DNA from: JAJNBA01 sp963842295
GTDB lineage: Bacteria; Actinomycetota; UBA4738; HRBIN12
NCBI GenBank assembly: GCA_963842295.1
Contig: CAWJFY010000006.1
Coordinates: forward strand, 124,001 to 188,000
Length of the DNA stretch: 64,000 nucleotides
Direction: 5' to 3'
Part shown: positions 7,789 to 14,920 of the stretch, one piece after another
How positions within the stretch are numbered: the first letter of the stretch is position 1
How the letters are laid out: every line of letters begins with the position of its first letter
Position numbers and translations under genes: made by a program
Notes under the pieces: generated by a model
The model's database searches: none
Told to the model about the DNA's origin: nothing
The model's input: only the letters and a program-made list of their open reading frames with translations

Positions 7789-7992
7789 CTCGGGGTAGTC
7801 GTCGACGACCTCGAGGGCAACCGAGGTTCTCCCGCAACGTGATGGGCTCGCGCAGCTGGATTACGGGCGAGGACTGGGTCCGCTTCGATATGGGCGACCC
7901 GAACCTCTTCGAACTGCTACTTCCGCGACCCCGAAGGCATCGTGTTCGAGATCAGCCACCGACTGACCCCCGACCCTCCGCGCGGCCGCTAG
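7789..7992 (+). pseudogene. Broken VOC-fold (glyoxalase/bleomycin-resistance type) gene remnant
   Basis: Three short pieces in different frames spell parts of a VOC-fold protein: LGVVVDDLEG from 7789, which hits a stop; MGSRSWITGEDWVRFDMGDP from 7842; and YFRDPEGIVFEISHRLTP from 7918, ending at TAG 7990-7992. The last piece is the family's typical C-terminal strand. At least two frame changes and an internal deletion (the whole is only about 200 nt against the usual 350 or more) show a decayed gene. It lies between trpD and dcd, and the dcd promoter begins immediately after its stop. Confidence 0.7.
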
Positions 7993-7998
7993 TAGCAT
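7993..7998 (+). promoter_or_regulatory. -10 element of dcd
   Basis: TAGCAT lies eight nucleotides before the dcd ATG. Confidence 0.4.
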
Positions 7999-8006
7999 CC
8001 GGGGCC

Positions 8007-8567
8007 ATGATCCTGTCGGACCGCACGATCAGAGAGGAGATCGACACCGGCCGCATCGTGATCGACCCGTTCGATCCGGCTTGCGTCCAGCCCTCGTCCG
8101 TCGACCTGCACGTCGATGCGGAGTTCCGGGTCTTCGCGAACTCGCGGTACCCCTACATCGACGTGAAGCAGGAGCAGCCGGATCTCACGGAGCTGATCGA
8201 GACGAAACCAGACGAGCCCTTCATCCTGCATCCGGGGGAGTTCGTGCTGGGATCGACGCTCGAACGGGTGGCCTTGCCTAACGACCTCGTGGCCCGACTC
8301 GAGGGCAAGTCGTCGCTCGGCCGCCTCGGACTGCTGATCCACTCGACCGCCGGCTATGTCGATCCAGGTTGGAACGGCTACCTCACGCTCGAGCTCTCGA
8401 ACGTGGCGAACCTGCCGATCACGCTCTACCCCGGCATGAAGATCGGTCAGATCTCCTTCTTCCAACTGACGACGGCCGCCGACGTCCCCTACGGGGGTTC
8501 GGGCAGCAAGTACCAGGGCCAGCGTGGCCCCACCGCGAGTCGCTTCTTCGAGGACTTCCGGGACTGA
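8007..8567 (+). CDS. dcd: dCTP deaminase, probably the dUMP-forming bifunctional type
   Basis: Converts dCTP towards dUMP for thymidylate synthesis. The 186-residue protein has RLEGKSSLGRLGLLIHSTAG followed by DPGWNGYLTLELSNVANLPI, where the conserved glutamate acts in deamination, and ends GGSGSKYQGQRGPTASRFF. From recalled family sequences it resembles the mycobacterial enzyme, which deaminates dCTP and hydrolyses dUTP in one active site, more than the monofunctional E. coli enzyme; the bifunctional reading is an inference. The ATG at 8007 gives the family N-terminus MILSDRTIREEI. The upstream opening into the VOC remnant is not part of the gene. Confidence 0.93.
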   Translation: MILSDRTIREEIDTGRIVIDPFDPACVQPSSVDLHVDAEFRVFANSRYPYIDVKQEQPDLTELIETKPDEPFILHPGEFVLGSTLERVALPNDLVARLEGKSSLGRLGLLIHSTAGYVDPGWNGYLTLELSNVANLPITLYPGMKIGQISFFQLTTAADVPYGGSGSKYQGQRGPTASRFFEDFRD

Positions 8568-8586
8568 CGAGCCTCGCTCGGATCTC

Positions 8587-9258
8587 CTACTCGGGGACCA
8601 AGGCGCCCGGAACCGGCCCCACGCCCATCTGGACGGCCATCATCGCGGCCTGCGTCCGGTTGGTGACCCCTAGCTTTCGAAAGATGGCGGCGAGGTGCGC
8701 CTTGACGGTCTTCTCCGAGAGATACAGGTGTTGTGCGATCTCGCGGTTCGCCCGTCCCTCGGAGAGCAGGGCCAGGATGTCGTGCTCGCGCTGCGTCAGG
8801 TTGTACTCGCCTCGGCGCCCGTTGTGATCGCGGCCCGAGGCCTCGTGATCCTCGAACAGGTTCTGGATCACCCTCGGCGAGAGCACGTTGCCGCTTCCTG
8901 AGAGTGCCACGTTGATGGCCTGCGACAGGTCTTCGGGTGTCGCGTCCTTCAGCAGATAGCCGGAGGCCCCGTCGGCAAGTGCCCGTTTCACGTACGGCGC
9001 GTTGTCGTACGTCGAGAGCATGATCACCGGGATGTCGGGCTTGTCCGTCTTGATGGCCCGCAGGAGCTCGAGGCCGTCCAGATCCGGCATGCGGACGTCG
9101 ACCAACGCGAGATCGACCTCCGTTCCGTTGTGGATGTGCTCGAGTGCCGCCGCGGCGCTCTCGGCCTCGACGACCTCTGCGTCCGGGAAGCCTTCCTTCA
9201 CCACATGGTGCAGGCCACGACGCACGAGCGCGTGGTCGTCAACGATCAGGATCTTCAT
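8587..9258 (-). CDS. NarL/DegU-type response regulator
   Basis: A 223-residue DNA-binding response regulator. The receiver has the acidic pair VDDH (residues 6-9), phospho-acceptor Asp in LVDVRMPDLDG near residue 54, and switch residues in MLSTYDN and LLKDATPEDL. The C-terminal LuxR-type helix-turn-helix is LTQREHDILALLSEGRANREIA followed by LSEKTVKAHLAAIFRKLG. Its ATG overlaps the stop of the kinase gene upstream (ATGA), so the pair is co-translated. The regulated genes are not evident from position; the heat-shock operon is divergent from the pair. Confidence 0.95.
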   Translation of the reverse strand: MKILIVDDHALVRRGLHHVVKEGFPDAEVVEAESAAAALEHIHNGTEVDLALVDVRMPDLDGLELLRAIKTDKPDIPVIMLSTYDNAPYVKRALADGASGYLLKDATPEDLSQAINVALSGSGNVLSPRVIQNLFEDHEASGRDHNGRRGEYNLTQREHDILALLSEGRANREIAQHLYLSEKTVKAHLAAIFRKLGVTNRTQAAMMAVQMGVGPVPGALVPE

Positions 9259-9947
9259 CCTTCATCACCTCGCCCTCCGACGGGGAGCACGGCGACCACG
9301 CGGGTGCCGCTTCCGGGTTTCGAATCGATCTCGATGGTGCCGCCGATCTGTTCTGCCTGGCCGCGCATCAGCCGCAGCCCGAAATGCGGGTCTCCGTCGG
9401 CGTCGGTGGCGATGATGCCGTTGCCTCGGTCCTCGACCTCGATCCGGAGGTCGTTGAGCCCTGCCCTGATGCGTACTGACACCTCGGGGGCGCCGGAATG
9501 CTTCGCTGCGTTGGCCAGAGCCTCGGCCACGATCGCGTTCGCCGTTTCCAGGGTGCGATCGGTGATCCGATCCACTTCGCCCTCGATCGAAACTCGCGCA
9601 GGCAGATGCCAGCGCTCCACCAGTTCGCTCACGAAGCTCGCGAGTGGAGGCTCCCGACGAGGCGTGCCTCCATCGAGCTCGAAGAGGATCTGCCGGATCT
9701 GACTGAGGTCGTTGCGGATCGCGTCCTCGATCTCCTTCAGGGTGGCGAGGACGGTCTCGGGGTCGGTGAGGATCCGATGCTGGAGCCCCTGCAGCTCGAG
9801 GACCGCGCTGGTGACGGACTGAGTGAGGCCGTCGTGGATGTGGATCGCCCACTTCGTGCGCTCCTGCAGCAGGAGCGTGTCGACCGTGTACGCCACGGCC
9901 GGATGTACGCTCCTTCGGTTGCGCAGGGTCGAGCTCGAGGTTGCCAC
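9255..9947 (-). CDS. NarL/DegS-type sensor histidine kinase
   Basis: A cytosolic kinase of the HisKA_3 class, partner of the adjacent regulator. The phospho-acceptor motif is WAIHIHDGLTQSV, with two histidines in the usual HDGLTQ context. The HATPase part has AEALANAAKHSG, VEDRGNGI and FGLRLMRGQAEQIGG. No membrane span or sensor domain is present. The GTG at 9947 is chosen (230 residues) because AAAGGAC lies at good spacing; an in-frame ATG at 10007 would add a proline- and arginine-rich stretch that looks untranslated. The region between this gene and dnaK holds the divergent promoters. Confidence 0.88.
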   Translation of the reverse strand: MATSSSTLRNRRSVHPAVAYTVDTLLLQERTKWAIHIHDGLTQSVTSAVLELQGLQHRILTDPETVLATLKEIEDAIRNDLSQIRQILFELDGGTPRREPPLASFVSELVERWHLPARVSIEGEVDRITDRTLETANAIVAEALANAAKHSGAPEVSVRIRAGLNDLRIEVEDRGNGIIATDADGDPHFGLRLMRGQAEQIGGTIEIDSKPGSGTRVVAVLPVGGRGDEG

Positions 9948-10123
9948 TCTCGTCCTTTCGGTGGGGTCCGTTGGGCGGTCCGGTCCTTTGGGTCTAGGTC
10001 CATCCATCGGACGAAAGGGCCCCCGGCTTGAACGTCTCGAGGCGGGGGGCGCGGGGCACACTCGGCCTCCGAGCGGGCGCCCCAGCAACGTCCCACGGCC
10101 CCCACAACGTCTATGAAGGAAAG

Positions 10124-10152
10124 TTGCCAATGACATACTTAGGGTCTATCCT
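10124..10152 (+). promoter_or_regulatory. dnaK operon promoter
   Basis: TTGCCA (10124-10129) and TATCCT (10147-10152) are separated by 17 nt, a good housekeeping-type -35/-10 pair. Transcription would start near 10160, leaving a leader of about 120 nt before dnaK. Confidence 0.55.
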
Positions 10153-10184
10153 TGAGTCCAGCAGACGCAGGAGATTTCTCAAGG
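10150..10184 (+). promoter_or_regulatory. Candidate HspR operator with wide spacing
   Basis: A perfect inverted repeat CCTTGAG (10150-10156) and CTCAAGG (10178-10184) overlaps the -10 and start region. The half-sites match the HspR-binding HAIR element, CTTGAGT-N7-ACTCAAG. Here the arms are 21 nt apart instead of about 7, so binding as one classical site is uncertain. The hspR gene in the same operon supports autoregulation. Confidence 0.45.
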
Positions 10185-10280
10185 TATCTGTCGAAGAGCT
10201 GACTGGATCCCGCTGGCCCGGGTAAGGGCCGCTCGGGGGCACTCGGCAGCGTGGAGCAGCGAGCGAGGAGGAAGGATCTG

Positions 10281-12152
10281 ATGGCGCGAGCAGTGGGCGT
10301 TGATCTCGGGACGACGAATTCGGTCGTGGCTGCTTTGGAGGCAGGAGAACCCGCCGTCATCCCGAACGCGGAGGGTTCACGGACGACACCGTCGGTCGTC
10401 GCAGTCTCCAAGACCGGCGAGATCTTGGTGGGTGAGGTCGCCAAGCGGCAGGCCATCACCAATCCGGACAGGACGATCAGGTCGGTCAAGCGACACATGG
10501 GCGACAAGGACTGGTCGGTCGATATCGACGGCAAGGCCTGGACCGCCCAAGAGATCTCCGCGCAGATCCTCAACAAGCTGAAGCGCGACGCGGAGGCCTT
10601 CCTTGGGGACAGCGTCACGCAGGCAGTGATCACCGTGCCCGCCTATTTCGACGACGCCCAACGCCAGGCGACGAAGGAAGCCGGTCAGATCGCGGGGCTG
10701 GAAGTGCTCCGCATCATCAACGAACCAACGGCGGCCGCACTCGCGTACGGCTTGGACAAGCAGCAGACCGAGCAGACGATCCTCGTGTTCGACCTCGGAG
10801 GTGGCACCTTCGACGTGTCGTTGCTCGAGATAGGCGAGGGCGTCGTGGAGGTGAAAGCCACCCACGGTGACACCCAACTCGGGGGCGACGACTGGGATCA
10901 GCGGATCATCGATTGGCTGGTCGAGCGATTCAAGGGCAATTACTCGATCGACCTGTCGAAGGACCGCATGGCGATGCAACGGCTCAAAGAAGCCGCCGAG
11001 AAGGCGAAGATCGAGCTCTCGCAGGTGGCAGAGACCACGATCAACCTGCCGTTCATCAGCGCAGGCCCCGATGGACCGCTGCACCTGGAGGAGAAGCTCA
11101 GTCGGACCGAGTTCGAGCGGATGACGGCCGATCTAGCCGATAGCTGCCGCGGGCCGTTCGAGCAGGCGATCAAGGACTGGGGCAAGGACGCGAGTGCGAT
11201 CGACCATGTGATCCTGGTCGGTGGGTCTACGCGGATGCCGATGATCCAGGATCTCGTGAAGGAGCTGACCGGCGGCAAGGAGCCGCACAAGGGTGTCAAC
11301 CCCGACGAGGTCGTTGCGGTGGGGGCCGCCATCCAAGCGGGCGTCCTCAAGGGCGACGTGAAGGACATCCTGCTGCTGGACGTCACGCCCCTGACGCTGG
11401 GCGTGGAGACCAAGGGTGGACTGTTCACCAAGCTGATCGAGCGGAACACCACGATCCCCACGCGCAAGTCGGAGATCTTCACGACCGCGGACGACAACCA
11501 GACGACGGTCGAGATCCACGTCCTCCAGGGAGAAGCGGAGACCGTGATGTCGCCGGGCGTGAAGTCGCTGGGACGGTTCCACCTGACCGGGATCCCGCCG
11601 GCCCCCCGAGGCGTGCCGCAGATCGAGGTCGCGTTCGACATCGATGCCAACGGCATCGTGAACGTGAGCGCCAAGGATCTCGCGACCGGCAAGGAGCAGG
11701 CGATGACGATCACCGGAGGCACCGCGCTCTCCAAGGACGAGATCGATCGCATGATGAAGGAGGCGGAGTCGTTCGCGGCCGAGGACCACAAGCGCCGGGA
11801 AGCGGCTGAGGCCCGGAACCAGGCTGACCAGCTGACCTACCAGGTCGATACGTTCCTGAAGGACAACGGGGACAAGATCCCGGACGCCGACAAGGTCGAC
11901 CTGGCGTCGAAGAACGACGAGCTCAAGCAGGCCCTGAAGGAGGAGTCGGCGGATACGGAGACCCTGCGCTCCGCCAGCGAGGCTCTCATGCAGACCTGGC
12001 AGAAGGTGAGCCAGACGCTGCACGAGCAGGCCGCGCAGGCGCAGACCGCCCCCGAAGGCGGCGGCGAGGAGGCCTCGGCGCCGGATGCTGACGCGGACGG
12101 CGACGAGGACGTAGTGGAGGGCGAGATCGTGGACGAAGGAGGCTCGTCGTGA
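10281..12152 (+). CDS. dnaK: Chaperone DnaK (Hsp70)
   Basis: The ATP-driven chaperone that binds exposed hydrophobic segments of unfolded proteins. The 623-residue protein has the phosphate-1 motif VGVDLGTTNSVV near residue 6, phosphate-2 VFDLGGGTFDVSLLEIG near residue 175, the adenosine motif VILVGGSTRMP, the conserved linker DILLLDVTPLTLGVET, the beta-sandwich substrate domain and a helical lid. The C-terminus is acidic and ends EEGG-like without EEVD, as in bacteria. The ATG at 10281 follows GAGGAGGAAGG; the in-frame GTG thirty nucleotides earlier is less likely. First gene of the heat-shock operon. Confidence 0.98.
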   Translation: MARAVGVDLGTTNSVVAALEAGEPAVIPNAEGSRTTPSVVAVSKTGEILVGEVAKRQAITNPDRTIRSVKRHMGDKDWSVDIDGKAWTAQEISAQILNKLKRDAEAFLGDSVTQAVITVPAYFDDAQRQATKEAGQIAGLEVLRIINEPTAAALAYGLDKQQTEQTILVFDLGGGTFDVSLLEIGEGVVEVKATHGDTQLGGDDWDQRIIDWLVERFKGNYSIDLSKDRMAMQRLKEAAEKAKIELSQVAETTINLPFISAGPDGPLHLEEKLSRTEFERMTADLADSCRGPFEQAIKDWGKDASAIDHVILVGGSTRMPMIQDLVKELTGGKEPHKGVNPDEVVAVGAAIQAGVLKGDVKDILLLDVTPLTLGVETKGGLFTKLIERNTTIPTRKSEIFTTADDNQTTVEIHVLQGEAETVMSPGVKSLGRFHLTGIPPAPRGVPQIEVAFDIDANGIVNVSAKDLATGKEQAMTITGGTALSKDEIDRMMKEAESFAAEDHKRREAAEARNQADQLTYQVDTFLKDNGDKIPDADKVDLASKNDELKQALKEESADTETLRSASEALMQTWQKVSQTLHEQAAQAQTAPEGGGEEASAPDADADGDEDVVEGEIVDEGGSS

Positions 12153-12207
12153 TGCTCGCCGACGGTGATCTGTCCACGCCGCGAGCCGTCGAGGTGAAGG
12201 CCACGTG

Positions 12208-12786
12208 ATGGGAGACGATCACGACGCGAACCGTCGTCACCAAGAGCAGGATGAGGAAACGGTCGCCGATGGGGCGGCCGCCTCGGTGACCGGCGAGGAG
12301 GAGGCTCGGGCAGCAACCGCTGGATCCCAAGCCGACGAGAGTGACATCGAGGCTGCCCGAGCCGAGGCGGATCAGTACCGCGAGCATCTGCAGCGGCTCC
12401 AAGCCGAGTTCGACAACTATCGGAAGCGAGTGCTCCGCGAACAGACGACAGCGGTCGAGCAAGCGGCTCGGCCGGTCTTCCACCGGCTGCTCGAGGTTCT
12501 GGACGATTTCGACCTCGCGCTGATGCACGCGCAGGACCGGCCCGACTTCGATCGCTTCCTCCACGGCGTGGAGCTCGTGTACGCGAAGCTCCTCGACACG
12601 CTGCGAGCCGAGGGCTTGGAGCGGATGGACGCACAGGGGAAGCCGTTCGATCCGGAGACGCACGAAGCGCTGATGCAGACGGGGGAGGGCGAGGGCGATC
12701 CCGTGGTGGCCGACGTGCTGCGTCCCGGCTACACGTTGAAGGGCCGGGTCCTCCGGCCGGCCGGGGTTCGGGTGGAGAGGAAGTGA
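12208..12786 (+). CDS. grpE: Nucleotide exchange factor GrpE
   Basis: GrpE releases ADP from DnaK. The 192-residue protein has a charged, disordered N-terminus, a long helix (residues about 50-90, AEADQYREHLQRLQAEFDNY), then the family segment FHRLLEVLDDFDLAL and the C-terminal beta domain with PFDPETHEALMQ and VLRPGYTLKGRVLRPAGVRV. The ATG at 12208 sits seven nucleotides after GAAGG; a GTG directly before it is an alternative. It lies between dnaK and dnaJ with short gaps. Confidence 0.95.
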   Translation: MGDDHDANRRHQEQDEETVADGAAASVTGEEEARAATAGSQADESDIEAARAEADQYREHLQRLQAEFDNYRKRVLREQTTAVEQAARPVFHRLLEVLDDFDLALMHAQDRPDFDRFLHGVELVYAKLLDTLRAEGLERMDAQGKPFDPETHEALMQTGEGEGDPVVADVLRPGYTLKGRVLRPAGVRVERK

Positions 12787-12789
12787 CGG

Positions 12790-13962
12790 GTGGCACAAGA
12801 ACCCCGCAGGGAGTGGTTCGAGAAGGACTATTACTCGGTCCTCGGTGTGCCCAAGAACGCGACCGATGCCGAGATCAAGAAGGCGTACCGCAAGCTGGCT
12901 CAGCAGCATCACCCTGACACCAAGCAGGGTGACCCGGACGCGGAGGACCGATTCAAGGAGATCTCCGCCGCCTACGACGTCCTCGGGGATCCGGAGAAGC
13001 GCAAGGCCTACGACGAGGTCCGAGAGATGAGTGCGTCGGGGTTCGGCCCCGGTTTCGGCCGCCCCGGTTCCGGTGGTCAGGGCTGGCAGGGAGCGGGCAC
13101 CGGCGCCGCCGGCTGGCCCGGTGGCGTTCGCTACGAACAGGTGAACGTCGACGACTTCTCCGATCTGTTCGGTGGGCTCTTCGGTGGAGCAGGCCGCCGG
13201 GCAGGCGGACGGTCCGGCGCCCGGCGCGGGGCAGATCTCGAGACCGAGGTGACCATCTCCTTCGATGAAGCGATGGCGGGCACGACGGTCCCGATCCGGT
13301 TCGACGGTCCCGCTGTCTGCTCCCGGTGCCGCGGCTCTGGCGCCGAGCCGGGAACCCACCCGATCACCTGCCCGCAGTGCGGGGGGAGCGGCGAGATCGC
13401 GGAGAACCAGGGGTTCTTCTCGATGTCGCGGCCGTGCCCGCGTTGCGGCGGCGCCGGCCGCATCGTCGAAACCCCGTGCACCAAGTGCGGCGGGTCCGGC
13501 GCGGAGCGCCGGACCCGCACCCTGCAGGTGAAGATCCCCTCCGGCGTGCGGAACGGCGCGAAGATCCGTCTCGCCGGTAAGGGAGAGCCTGGTGTGGCCG
13601 GCGGGCCCGCCGGCGACCTCTACGTCAAGGTCGCCGTCGAGCCACATACCGTCTTCGGACGCCGCGGCGACGACCTCATGGTGGACCTCCCCATCACCTA
13701 CCCGGAGGCCGCCCTCGGGGCCAACGTGGAGGTCCCAACTCTGAACGGCCCGGTGACCCTCAAGGTCCCGGCAGGCACGCCGAGCGGCAAGACCTTCCGG
13801 GTGAAGGGCCGGGGCGCACCCCGGAAGGGTGGTCGGGGAGACCTGCTCGCGAAGGTGAAGGTCGATGTGCCCGACAAGGTCTCGCGGGAAGAGAAGGAGC
13901 TCCTCCGCAAGCTCCGCGAGGTGTCGAAAGAGTCGCCTCGCAAGCGACTCGGGGTGAACTGA
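12790..13962 (+). CDS. dnaJ: Chaperone DnaJ (Hsp40)
   Basis: DnaJ delivers substrates to DnaK and stimulates its ATPase. The 390-residue type I protein has a J domain (residues about 12-77) with the essential HPD in LAQQHHPDTKQGD, a Gly/Phe-rich linker with GFGPGFGRPG, a zinc domain of four CxxCxGxG-type repeats (CSRCRGSG, CPQCGGSG, CPRCGGAG, CTKCGGSG) and the C-terminal substrate domain. The start is a GTG three nucleotides after grpE. The length suits a DnaJ1-type protein. Confidence 0.97.
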   Translation: MAQEPRREWFEKDYYSVLGVPKNATDAEIKKAYRKLAQQHHPDTKQGDPDAEDRFKEISAAYDVLGDPEKRKAYDEVREMSASGFGPGFGRPGSGGQGWQGAGTGAAGWPGGVRYEQVNVDDFSDLFGGLFGGAGRRAGGRSGARRGADLETEVTISFDEAMAGTTVPIRFDGPAVCSRCRGSGAEPGTHPITCPQCGGSGEIAENQGFFSMSRPCPRCGGAGRIVETPCTKCGGSGAERRTRTLQVKIPSGVRNGAKIRLAGKGEPGVAGGPAGDLYVKVAVEPHTVFGRRGDDLMVDLPITYPEAALGANVEVPTLNGPVTLKVPAGTPSGKTFRVKGRGAPRKGGRGDLLAKVKVDVPDKVSREEKELLRKLREVSKESPRKRLGVN

Positions 13963-13973
13963 AGGAGATGAAG

Positions 13974-14381
13974 GTGGATCCAGAGGGACGTGGATCGGTG
14001 AACGGTCCGGATCGGCGAGCCGTGTACATCATCAGCGTCGCGGCCGAGCTGGCAGGGGTGCACCCGCAGACGCTCCGCATCTACGAGCGGAAGGGTCTCG
14101 TGCGACCCCAGCGCACCAGTGGGAACACCAGGCGCTATTCGGAGGCGGACATCGATCGCCTCCGGCGTGTCCAACGGCTCACCCAGGAGGGAGTGAACCT
14201 CGCCGGAGCGAAACGGATCATGGCCCTCGAGGATGACCTGCGTCGGATGCGAGAGCTGCTCGCGCAGCTGGAGGCTCGACTCGAGGACCGGCCGATCCCG
14301 ATGCCAGGAGAACATGCCGGTGTCGCGATCATGCCGATGGCGAGCGTCCTCTCGCCGCCGTGGCCAAGGAGACGAGATTGA
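13974..14381 (+). CDS. hspR: Heat-shock repressor HspR (MerR family)
   Basis: HspR represses the dnaK operon in actinobacteria, typically with DnaK as co-repressor. The 135-residue protein has a MerR-type winged helix (YIISVAAELAGVHPQTLRIY then RKGLVRPQRTSGNTRRYSE, residues about 14-55) and a coiled-coil segment LEDDLRRMRELLAQLEARLE. The GTG at 13974 is preferred because AAGGAG is six nucleotides upstream; the ATG at 13968 directly abuts that site. It is embedded in the operon it should control, and the inverted repeat before dnaK is the candidate target. Confidence 0.93.
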   Translation: MDPEGRGSVNGPDRRAVYIISVAAELAGVHPQTLRIYERKGLVRPQRTSGNTRRYSEADIDRLRRVQRLTQEGVNLAGAKRIMALEDDLRRMRELLAQLEARLEDRPIPMPGEHAGVAIMPMASVLSPPWPRRRD

Positions 14382-14920
14382 CCAGGGACGTCTCGCTCCG
14401 GCCTCTCCAGTCGGACGACCTCGATGCACTCTGGGTCGCGCGGACCCGTTCGGACGAGCCGTGGGCCGACACCAGCGAGGACTCGCGCCGGAAGCTGCGT
14501 GCTCGGGTCGCGAACAGCGGCCACGTGAATCACGGCGAGCTCCTCCTGGGGATCGTGTCGAACGGACGGCTCGCGGGCGAGATCCAGGCACGGCAGCCGG
14601 ATATGGGACTGCCCCCGGGTGTGTTCGAGATCGGGATCGAGGTATTCGATCCGTCCGAACGTAGCGCCGGCATCGGGCGCCGGGCGCTCGCGATGTTTCT
14701 CTCGCACCTGTTCGAAGAGGAGCGAGCCCACCGGGTTCAGCTCACGACCGATGTGGACAACGCGGCGATGCGGCGGGTGGCCGAGCATCTCGGGTTCGGC
14801 CTCGAGGGCACGCTCCGCGGCTTCATGCCGACGAAGGGCGAGCCACGCGACTACCTGATGTACGGCATGACCAGGGGGGACTTCGAGAAAGCGAGGCGCG
14901 GATGGAACTCGACAGGCTAA
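14378..14920 (+). CDS. GNAT-family N-acetyltransferase (RimJ/RimL-like)
   Basis: A 180-residue acetyltransferase. VSLRPLQSDDLDALW is the usual start of the RimJ-like group, EIGIEVFDPSERSAGIGRRA carries the acetyl-CoA-binding Q/RxxGxG/A-type loop, and NAAMRRVAEHLGFGLEGTLR is the typical end. The substrate is unknown. The TTG start overlaps the hspR stop (TTGA) with AAGGAG six nucleotides upstream, and the 3' end overlaps clpB by 19 nt. Lodging between hspR and clpB suggests heat-shock co-expression, an uncommon addition to this operon. Confidence 0.85.
   Translation: MTRDVSLRPLQSDDLDALWVARTRSDEPWADTSEDSRRKLRARVANSGHVNHGELLLGIVSNGRLAGEIQARQPDMGLPPGVFEIGIEVFDPSERSAGIGRRALAMFLSHLFEEERAHRVQLTTDVDNAAMRRVAEHLGFGLEGTLRGFMPTKGEPRDYLMYGMTRGDFEKARRGWNSTG

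Noticed and set aside
10008..10280. A CIRCE element (TTAGCACTC-type inverted repeat) before dnaK
   Set aside because: No such sequence is present; the inverted repeat seen has HspR-like, not HrcA-like, arms.
11986..13647. A 553-residue minus-strand frame opposite grpE and dnaJ
   Set aside because: Antisense to two well-recognised chaperone genes; no independent evidence.
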